Assembly (NCBI GenBank): GCA_019314185.1
Contig: JAFCZU010000256.1
Location: forward strand, 1 to 5,099
Origin: Deltaproteobacteria bacterium
GTDB taxonomy: Bacteria > Desulfobacterota > Desulfobacteria > Desulfobacterales > ETH-SRB1
Reading direction: 5' to 3'
DNA: 5,099 bases
The notes below the pieces were generated by a model. It worked only from the letters and a program-made list of their open reading frames with translations. It made no database searches and was not told the origin of the DNA. A program made the translations under genes and the position numbers. Positions 1 to 5,099 of this stretch are shown one piece after another (position 1 is the first letter of the stretch; the number at the start of each line of letters is the position of its first letter).

Positions 1-293
1 AAGTAGAAGTGTTTCTCAACTCTGTATTACACAACAACCTGATCTCAAAATAATTATTGGCTCTGAATCGCTGGCAGTAAGGCTCTTGTCGCCCTTATAT
101 CGTTAGTCATGTGATTTACCGGGATATGTTACCAAAATTCCAGTAGTGAGTTGCTGCAGTATGATTGTTTTTGGATATCCGGTTCTACTATATATTGATA
201 TCCATCATGTTATGGCATACAATTTTAAATTTTCCCTTATTCCGCTCTTGAAATGGGAATTCTTATCAATCAATTCAATTCAGGGATAAAATT
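1..293. other. Upstream non-coding region (possible 3' tail of a preceding gene)
   Basis: No complete gene is supported here. Two short open stretches enter from the left edge: frame 3 is open to a TAA at 51-53 (16 codons, ending NNLISK) and frame 2 is open to a TAG at 104-106 (34 codons, ending LLSPLYR). Either could be the end of a gene lying mostly outside the window, but neither carries a recognisable motif and I cannot choose between them. No convincing hairpin plus T-tract terminator follows either stop. The right-hand part is AT-rich and carries the promoter annotated at 195-223 and a leader of about 60 bases. Confidence 0.5.
195..223 (+). promoter_or_regulatory. Sigma70-type promoter for the two-gene operon
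   Basis: TTGATA at 195-200 and TACAAT at 218-223 each differ by one base from the bacterial housekeeping consensus boxes (TTGACA, TATAAT). They are separated by the optimal 17 bp. Transcription would begin near 230, giving a leader of roughly 60 bases before the ATG at 294. There is no extended -10 TG. The boxes are seen directly; promoter activity is inferred. Overlapping the -35 box is a TGATATCC copy at 196-203, with a related palindrome GGATATCC at 173-180, which could be an operator, although this is weak. Confidence 0.6.
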
Positions 294-803
294 ATGTTGG
301 CCTTAATACGGAATTTACTCTTCTTCATGGCAGTAACTTTTATTGTTGGAGGTATTGCAATCTTCTCTGCCTGCGCTGAAAATTCCAGCAATGGGGTCGT
401 TGTTTCCACGGATAAACTTGAGTATCAGCAAGGGGAAGTTATTAGAATAGTTTTGACAAACAACTTACGTGGAAGTGTCTTTTCCCATATACGGAGTCTC
501 ACTCCCGTATTCTGCATTAAACATATTGAGAAAAAAATCACGGACGAGCAGTGGGAAAAACTCTATGCCCAATGCCAGTTTCCCAACTGTACTTATGAAA
601 TTGATCCACCAGGAGAGATTAAGCCTGGCGAAAGTGTAACACTGGAGTGGAAGCCGTTGGTGTTTGTAGACGGCACTGCAAAAACTGCTTTGCCAGAGTT
701 TGGAGTTTACCGCCTGTCAATCACTTATGAAGGATACCAGAAGGAGAAATGGCAATTTATTTATACAAATACATTTGCAATAAGCTCAGGGAGGAAAAAA
801 TGA
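294..803 (+). CDS. Putative exported lipoprotein with a single beta-sandwich-like domain
   Basis: I cannot name the family with certainty. Residues 1-26 form a signal peptide (Arg6, then a long hydrophobic core) ending in FSAC, an imperfect lipobox that would lipidate Cys27; cleavage by signal peptidase I after A-C-A (residue 28) is the alternative. Residues 35-164 look like one Ig-like beta sandwich of the kind seen in BsuPI-type proteinase inhibitors and related envelope proteins: a strand followed by a D-K-x-x-Y-x-x-G-E turn (40-48), a 'LTNN' strand (54-57), a Cys-containing insert (C74, C94, C99), an 'IKPGESVTLEW' strand (109-119) and a final 'FGVYRLSITYEG' strand. The start has AGGGA at 282-286, seven bases upstream. 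The stop overlaps the next start by ATGA, so the two are very probably co-translated. Function is unknown; an inhibitor, chaperone or partner of the large neighbouring protein is inference only. Confidence 0.8.
   Translation: MLALIRNLLFFMAVTFIVGGIAIFSACAENSSNGVVVSTDKLEYQQGEVIRIVLTNNLRGSVFSHIRSLTPVFCIKHIEKKITDEQWEKLYAQCQFPNCTYEIDPPGEIKPGESVTLEWKPLVFVDGTAKTALPEFGVYRLSITYEGYQKEKWQFIYTNTFAISSGRKK
789..794 (+). promoter_or_regulatory. Shine-Dalgarno site that fixes the start of the large gene
   Basis: GGGAGG lies five bases upstream of the ATG at 800 and sits inside the last codons of the preceding gene. It decides between the ATG at 800 and a longer in-frame ATG at 749. Only the 800 start gives a protein opening directly with a canonical signal peptide (MKKIF...), while the 749 start would put 17 polar residues in front of it. 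The ATGA overlap with the upstream TGA (801-803) supports translational coupling. Confidence 0.85.
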
Positions 804-3800
804 AAAAAATATTCATTTGCATAATGTTCACATTATGCTTGGGACTTCTATTTGCATTGCCCTCTACAGTAGCCTTGGCTGAAGACCTTAGGATAGGCCC
901 ATCCATGAGAAGGGTGCATCCTGTGATACCGGAATTAAGCCTGTCTGATTCGTCAGCACCAGGCTATTGTTCATCTAGTGGTGGAAGTCATTTGTACGAA
1001 TACATTGAGGATGCTTATTATACCCAAATGACAGATGATACGATTTCAATAACCGTTGAAATCTACATCGCCAATCCGGATAACTGTGTCTCCGGTGAGG
1101 AATGCCCACAGTATGACGACAGTCCGGAGTATGTCAATGCTTGGATAGATTGGAATGGCGACCAGACCTTTGAGGAAAGTGAAAGGGTTCTGGATGTTGA
1201 TCTTACCGGTTATTTAGGCATCAACTACTATGGAACCATGTCTACCAGCACTATAGTAAGCGTTCCGGAAGGAGCCGTTGATACAACTTATATGCGGGTA
1301 AACCTCGGTTGGGATTATGATCCTAATGACCCCTGCAAGGTATCTTGGATTTGGGGTGATATTGTTGACAGGGTTGTCTCGCCCCGGATTGCTGTGCCGA
1401 ACATTGACGAAATAATCGTTACAGGAATCCCTGAAACCAAAAATCCGATGACCAGCGATACTTCTGTGGCAGGTGCTGAGAAAGTAAAGCTGGAGGCTGT
1501 AATAAATGAAGCGGAAGGCTATACAGTAACCAACATAAGCTGGTCTGGTGATATTGTGGCTGGTGACGGGAATCCTTACGAGTACGTACCTCCAGCCGGC
1601 AGTCACGGCATGAAGTATGTGATGTGCGCCATCACGTACGAGGATAACACAACGCATGAGACCTGGACAGATACCAGGGGCCGCAATTTCAAGCTCTTTT
1701 TCCCAAAAACAGGGAATGATGACGGGGACAGCGAACCCAACTGGTTTGAGTACTGGAAGTCTGATGAAGCCGTGCCCAATATGGATCAATTCCTGTATGA
1801 TCCTACTGCAACCTGGTATGGCTGCTACTGTTACGGAAAATTGTATCTTGGCAGCAGTGCTGCAGGTCAACACTATGGCAGTGCCATCGTGGTGACTGGT
1901 ACTCATTGGGGCACAGAAAGCTTCGGCGGACCGACGGTCAAAGGAGTGGACAGTGCGGCAGAGATTATCGGACATGAGCTGTATCACCTGTGGGTCGGGG
2001 ACCAATGGGAAAGCGGAGGCGAGTTTCATGGCGAGGATGATTCTGATGAGGGGGTCCCATGCACTACCTGCGACGATGATCTACCCGATGACTATGAGAA
2101 TACTACGTCACATACCGACCCTGATGATGAGACGGACACCTATGACCTGGAACACATAAAGCACAGCGCTTACAAAATATACGGCGACCAAGAGTACATG
2201 GCCATGCGCACCGGAGATGGCTCCCGCGGTATTGCGATCAGGGACTGGGCCAACCCGGGCAAGCAATCGGATCCGGCTTATGGCTGCCATTCCATGGGAG
2301 ATTTCGGTCCTGTTGAGGCGCACCTCACTGGATATTTTACTGATACTGGCGTCGACGAAGATAGTGATGCATTATATGACTCCCTGCGCGTCCAGGCAGA
2401 GCTTGATGTAAACGTTGGTGTTATTTTCAAGGTGTATGCCCGGCTCATGGATCAAAGTTTAAATGAGATAACCTGGATACGAAAGGATTTTATCCTCTAC
2501 CCCGGAACCCACTTGCTCTCGCTTGATTTTGATGGACAGTCCATCCGGAAATCAGGTGTTAATGGACCATACAAGGTCAGTATAGTTATCAATGATGACG
2601 AAGGTATGGATGTCGATGACGCGCTTGTTGCTTATAACACAGCAGCCTATAGTTATGCTGACTTTGAACAGCGGGATGCGTATTTTGCAGGCACATACTC
2701 AGATGACGGAGTAGACTCAAATGCTAATGGGACATTCGACACGTTAAGAATAGTAGTGCCGTTGCAAGTAAAAACGCCAAAAAGCTACACTGTTGAAGGT
2801 GGTCTTTATGACAGCCTTGGCAACGCCATCGAAATTGTCAGTAAGTCCATGGAGTTGAGTGAAGGCTCAAAATCAATTACCCTTGATTTTGACGGAAAGA
2901 AAATCAGAAGAAACCGCGTTGATGGCTCGTATTTCCTCAAGTATTTAAGTCTTAGCGGCAGCCCTCAAATAGACTTTGAACTTGAAGCCCATACCACCAA
3001 GGCATATTTCGTTACTGAGTTTGAGAAAGCGGATGCAGTTTTCTCAGGTACCTATTCAGACTTGGGTCAAGACACAGATTCTGATACATATTTCAATTAT
3101 CTCGCTGTAGAAGTTCAACTCGATGTCCAGACAGCAGGAAAGTACAGTCTGACCGGCTGGCTATACGACGCCAACGGTAAGATTGTCCAGGCAACTTCAG
3201 CCGCTTCACTGGGACCTGGATCGCAAACTATGAAATTGGATTTTAAGGGAACCAGTATTTATCTCAATGGCGTCAATGGGCCATATTATCTGAAGTATCT
3301 AACTCTGTACAACGGTTCAGGCGTGCTCATGGATACAATAAATAATGCCTACACTACTAATCCTTACAATTATAATGACTTTCAGAGACCGCTAGTTGGC
3401 CTAACCGGTAGCTATGACGATTTTGGCTCTGATGTGGATGTAGATGGTAAGTTCGGCAATCTGTCCGTTGAGATAGGCGTACTTCTTGCTAACCCCGGGT
3501 ATTGTGTTGCTAAGGCCAAATTGACAGATGCTGATCAAAAAGAGATTGTCTGGTCAGAAAAAATTGTTAAGTTCAGTTCTGCCGGCCCTGGGACCATACA
3601 ATTGGATTTCGACGGGGATGCCATCTATGACAATGGCGTGGACGGACCATATTTCTTGCGGGATGTCTACATCTATCATACGGGTGATCCGACGCAGCCG
3701 GCATATCTCCATGAAGCATACACAACTTCTTCCTACGATTATTGTGATTTCGGTGATTGTCCGCCAGAAGCAGATGCTGGACCTGACCGGACTGTAACCG

Positions 3801-4396
3801 TGGGCCCTGAATGCCTAGCATCGGTTGAACTTGACGGATCCGGCTCTTCTGACCCTGATGGAGGCACACCATTGTCTTACACCTGGACCTGGTCTATAGA
3901 TGGAATATCGCAGTCAGCCTCCGGAATGAGTCCAACCATAGAATTGCCTTTGGGTATCCATACGATAACATTAGTTGTCGATAACGGAACCATGAGTTCT
4001 GAGCCTGATATTATTATCATAACTGTGATTGACAGTACATCACCGAGTATCAGTGTTGTAGCGACTCCGGATATGTTGTGGCCGCCCAATCACAAAATGA
4101 AGTCGGTGACCATGGTGGTAACTATAGAAGACAATTGTGATCCGGCGCCAGAAGTTGTTCTTACCTCGGTTGTGAGCAACGAACTCGATGAGGATCCTTC
4201 TGAAGGCGATGGTTATACGATAAATGATATTCAGGATGCTGACATAGGGACTGAAGATTATGAAATTTCTCTCAGGTCGGAAAGAAACGGTGAAGGAAGT
4301 GGCCGGGAATATACCATCAATTATATGGTGATAGACAGCTCCGGCAACACTGCCACTGCCAATGCTGTGGTGACAGTTCCGCTCAATAGAGATTAA
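800..4396 (+). CDS. Secreted multidomain putative zinc metalloprotease (GEVED, HExxH domain, four tandem modules, PKD, HYR-like)
   Basis: The product has 1198 residues. Residues 1-27 are a Sec signal peptide (cut at ALA|ED). Residues about 56-197 match a GEVED-type beta domain (WIDWNGDQTFEESE at 115-128, closing with GDIVDRVV). Residues about 203-297 are Ig-like. Residues about 298-505 form the presumed catalytic region: HELYH at 392-396 is an HExxH zinc motif with E393 as the likely general base; E417 in 'DSDEGVP', 20 residues on, is a candidate third ligand in the gluzincin manner. Acidic calcium-loop-like segments lie at 307-319 and 425-449. Residues 508-986 are four tandem modules, 988-1078 a PKD domain, and 1079-1198 an HYR-like domain with LWPPNHK at 1093-1099. 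There is no LPXTG, PEP-CTERM or C-terminal membrane anchor, so release or non-covalent surface retention is expected. Proteolysis is inferred from one motif; a non-catalytic adhesin is the main alternative. It is coupled to the upstream lipoprotein gene and ends just before a terminator. Confidence 0.85.
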   Translation: MKKIFICIMFTLCLGLLFALPSTVALAEDLRIGPSMRRVHPVIPELSLSDSSAPGYCSSSGGSHLYEYIEDAYYTQMTDDTISITVEIYIANPDNCVSGEECPQYDDSPEYVNAWIDWNGDQTFEESERVLDVDLTGYLGINYYGTMSTSTIVSVPEGAVDTTYMRVNLGWDYDPNDPCKVSWIWGDIVDRVVSPRIAVPNIDEIIVTGIPETKNPMTSDTSVAGAEKVKLEAVINEAEGYTVTNISWSGDIVAGDGNPYEYVPPAGSHGMKYVMCAITYEDNTTHETWTDTRGRNFKLFFPKTGNDDGDSEPNWFEYWKSDEAVPNMDQFLYDPTATWYGCYCYGKLYLGSSAAGQHYGSAIVVTGTHWGTESFGGPTVKGVDSAAEIIGHELYHLWVGDQWESGGEFHGEDDSDEGVPCTTCDDDLPDDYENTTSHTDPDDETDTYDLEHIKHSAYKIYGDQEYMAMRTGDGSRGIAIRDWANPGKQSDPAYGCHSMGDFGPVEAHLTGYFTDTGVDEDSDALYDSLRVQAELDVNVGVIFKVYARLMDQSLNEITWIRKDFILYPGTHLLSLDFDGQSIRKSGVNGPYKVSIVINDDEGMDVDDALVAYNTAAYSYADFEQRDAYFAGTYSDDGVDSNANGTFDTLRIVVPLQVKTPKSYTVEGGLYDSLGNAIEIVSKSMELSEGSKSITLDFDGKKIRRNRVDGSYFLKYLSLSGSPQIDFELEAHTTKAYFVTEFEKADAVFSGTYSDLGQDTDSDTYFNYLAVEVQLDVQTAGKYSLTGWLYDANGKIVQATSAASLGPGSQTMKLDFKGTSIYLNGVNGPYYLKYLTLYNGSGVLMDTINNAYTTNPYNYNDFQRPLVGLTGSYDDFGSDVDVDGKFGNLSVEIGVLLANPGYCVAKAKLTDADQKEIVWSEKIVKFSSAGPGTIQLDFDGDAIYDNGVDGPYFLRDVYIYHTGDPTQPAYLHEAYTTSSYDYCDFGDCPPEADAGPDRTVTVGPECLASVELDGSGSSDPDGGTPLSYTWTWSIDGISQSASGMSPTIELPLGIHTITLVVDNGTMSSEPDIIIITVIDSTSPSISVVATPDMLWPPNHKMKSVTMVVTIEDNCDPAPEVVLTSVVSNELDEDPSEGDGYTINDIQDADIGTEDYEISLRSERNGEGSGREYTINYMVIDSSGNTATANAVVTVPLNRD
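1691..2314 (+). other. Segment encoding the HExxH putative metalloprotease domain
   Basis: This covers residues 298-505 of the large protein. HELYH is encoded at 1973-1987. It is preceded by a D-rich loop followed by 'PNWFEYW' (307-319), a C-x-C pair (C342, C344) and a Gly-rich stretch. It is followed by 'LWVGDQW', the acidic 'GEDDSDEGVP' stretch, a C-x-x-C pair (C421, C424), a 'LPDDYE...TDPDDETD' stretch resembling bacterial thrombospondin type 3 calcium repeats, and an aromatic and His-rich tail (H452, H455, then 'GDQEYMAM'). The 'HELYHLW.G' run is loosely like M1 peptidases (HExxHxWFGN), but the domain is not M1 overall, and the metzincin signature HExxHxxGxxH is absent. The domain boundaries are approximate. 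Confidence 0.55.
2321..3757 (+). repeat. Four tandem ~120-residue protein modules
   Basis: The modules are residues 508-624, 625-743, 744-863 and 864-986 (nucleotides 2321-2671, 2672-3028, 3029-3388, 3389-3757). Each starts with a G-x-[FY] strand and an acidic loop (for example 'DTGVDEDSDALYD' at 515-527 and 'DFGSDVDVDGKF' at 874-885). Each continues through a central strand pair (clearest as 'GLYDSLGNAI' and 'GWLYDANGKI' in modules 2 and 3) to an 'LDF[DK]G..I...GV[ND]GPY' hallmark (575-591, 695-711, 813-829, 935-951). Each ends with an aromatic Y-x-x-x-[DE]F linker (YADF, VTEF, YNDF, YCDF). Module 2 deviates at the hallmark (RVDGSY). The DNA copies are strongly diverged, so this is an old protein-level duplication rather than a recent DNA repeat. 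The modules are probably Ca2+-stabilised beta sandwiches acting as a stalk or for substrate binding (inference). Confidence 0.85.
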
Positions 4397-4416
4397 TCTT
4401 TTTTTTAGATACCATC

Positions 4417-4450
4417 AAAGGCAGGGTCAGCAATGGCTCTGCCTTTTTTT
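4417..4450 (+). terminator. Rho-independent terminator of the two-gene operon
   Basis: AGGCAGGGTCA (4419-4429) pairs with TGGCTCTGCCT (4434-4444) as an 11-bp stem with two G-U pairs, closed by a GCAA tetraloop (GNRA class, 4430-4433) and followed by a seven-T run at 4444-4450. Flanking A-T pairs (A4417, A4418) could extend the stem into the T-run. It lies 20 bases after the TAA of the large gene. An extra T8 run at 4399-4406 precedes the hairpin but has no stem of its own. Confidence 0.92.
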
Positions 4451-4928
4451 GTGGGGGAGTGCAGATCTATGCTATCAGTCAGAGGTTTTGAACCACTAAA
4501 ATATTTTGTTTCGTAAAATGATATCCGTGAATGGAGCAAATTGCAGATCATTAATGGTGAGCAAAGGATTTTTGAACGTTTTAAAACCTGCACTATCTCC
4601 AACGTCTATGCACATAACCCTGATTTCAGCTCACTGCTATTTATCTGTAATATTTAGCAATTTAATAATGTTGTGATATCCATACTGAATCTGTCATGAG
4701 GAATCTCTTTGTGCGGTTTTTCCGGCAGATTGGAGTTTTCTTTATAAATACTAAGGTAGTCATTGCCTATTTCTCAATTCAATGATTCTCCATTAAATCC
4801 CAACCAGTTGATAGATTAACTAAATTGAGTTTTGTATCAGGCAAATGGAGGCGTTTTGGGTGAATTGGCGTTTAGCATGAGAAAGTTACTTTTTAAACAT
4901 CAAAGACATATTTTAATGGGAGGCAACC
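4451..4928. other. AT-rich intergenic region upstream of the flavodiiron gene
   Basis: About 480 bases without a supportable gene. Open stretches on either strand are short, lack Shine-Dalgarno sites and have no recognisable protein sequence. I found no tRNA, no CRISPR repeats, no insertion-sequence ends and no strong hairpin beyond the terminator at its left edge. Two TGATATCC copies occur (4519-4526, 4674-4681). A promoter for the downstream gene must lie here or further upstream, but no -35/-10 pair is convincing; the best is TTGATA (4808-4813) with a poor TTGTAT (4832-4837) 18 bp away. Confidence 0.55.
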
Positions 4929-5099
4929 ATGAAGTCAAGAAAGATAACAAGCCAAATTTACTGGATGGGCTCTGTTGATTGGGATAGGCGTCTATTTGAC
5001 TCGCTTATACCACTTCCTGATGGAACAAGCTATAATGCCTATCTTGTTAAAGGAAGTGACAAAACCGCTTTGGTGGACACAGTAGATCCAGCCATGGCC
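4929..5099 (+). CDS. Flavodiiron protein (A-type flavoprotein, O2/NO reductase family), 5' part only
   Basis: Fifty-seven codons are present before the window ends; the gene continues to the right. The opening '[16 protein letters not shown]' followed by '[20 protein letters not shown]' and 'LVDTVDP' is the characteristic beginning of the metallo-beta-lactamase-fold domain of flavodiiron proteins (FprA / rubredoxin:oxygen oxidoreductase / NorV family). That domain normally carries a di-iron site and is followed by a flavodoxin-like FMN domain; the iron ligands (HxHxDH region) and the FMN domain lie beyond the edge and cannot be checked. Family members are cytoplasmic and reduce O2 to water or NO to N2O, usually with electrons from rubredoxin or a related carrier, protecting anaerobes. 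GGGAGG at 4918-4923, five bases before the ATG, supports the start. The C-terminal fusion type, O2 versus NO preference and gene symbol cannot be decided here. Confidence 0.92.
   Translation, partial: MKSRKITSQIYWMGSVDWDRRLFDSLIPLPDGTSYNAYLVKGSDKTALVDTVDPAMA

Noticed and set aside
232..259. Inverted repeat TTCCC / GGGAA in the leader of the first gene
   Set aside because: Only five base pairs with an 18-base loop and mismatched flanks; expected by chance and not a supported RNA structure.
749..799. Longer in-frame start for the large protein at ATG 749
   Set aside because: It lies inside the upstream gene, lacks a comparable Shine-Dalgarno site and would place 17 polar residues in front of a clean signal peptide. 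The 800 start has GGGAGG at ideal spacing.
1973..2008. Metzincin (HExxHxxGxxH) reading of the HELYH motif
   Set aside because: The residues after HELYH are LWVGDQW: the Gly is one position too late and there is no third His or Asp at the required place.
1214..2029. Open frame of 271 codons on the minus strand
   Set aside because: It lies wholly opposite the GEVED and HExxH coding region, shows no recognisable domain, and the + strand reading has clear family motifs throughout. It is a shadow.
4460..4549. TGCAGATC repeated at 4460-4467 and 4542-4549
   Set aside because: Two copies of an 8-mer with different flanks and no symmetry; not enough to call a repeat or site.
4405..4602. 65-codon minus-strand open frame next to the terminator
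   Set aside because: It starts with TTG, has no family resemblance, and its 3' end runs through the terminator hairpin and T-tract of the operon.
4554..4679. Short + strand open stretch beginning at ATG 4554
   Set aside because: About 40 codons, no Shine-Dalgarno site and no recognisable sequence, within AT-rich non-coding DNA.
4808..4837. Promoter TTGATA / TTGTAT upstream of the flavodiiron gene
   Set aside because: The -35 box is good, but the -10 box matches only three of six consensus bases at an 18-bp spacing, too weak to call.

Overview
This window reads as a stretch of a free-living, probably Gram-negative and anaerobic or microaerophilic bacterium. The pointers are bacterial Sec signal peptides, strong GGGAGG Shine-Dalgarno sites, a sigma70-type promoter, a Rho-independent terminator, and the start of a flavodiiron protein gene, which is typical of anaerobes coping with O2 or NO. 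The phylum cannot be fixed from the sequence. The coding regions are moderately GC-balanced and the flanking non-coding DNA is visibly more AT-rich.

Layout, all on the + strand. (1) Positions 1-293 hold no convincing complete gene but contain a near-consensus promoter (TTGATA, 17 bp, TACAAT). (2) 294-803 encodes a 169-residue exported protein, probably a lipoprotein, with one beta-sandwich-like domain. (3) 800-4396 encodes a 1198-residue secreted multidomain protein joined to the previous gene by a 4-base ATGA overlap. Its order is signal peptide, GEVED-type domain, Ig-like linker, an unfamiliar domain with an HELYH zinc-protease motif between calcium-loop-like acidic segments, four tandem modules of about 120 residues, a PKD domain, and a C-terminal HYR-like domain with the LWPPNHK signature. 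(4) A strong terminator with a GCAA tetraloop lies at 4417-4450. (5) About 480 bases of AT-rich non-coding DNA follow. (6) 4929-5099 is the 5' end of a flavodiiron protein (A-type flavoprotein) gene, cut by the window edge.

The two middle genes form a compact promoter-to-terminator operon. The simplest reading is a secreted, calcium-dependent putative metalloprotease or adhesin-protease made together with a small envelope protein. The small protein could be an inhibitor, chaperone or partner of the large one, but this is inference from gene order and translational coupling. The flavodiiron gene belongs to a separate transcription unit and has no visible functional link to the operon.
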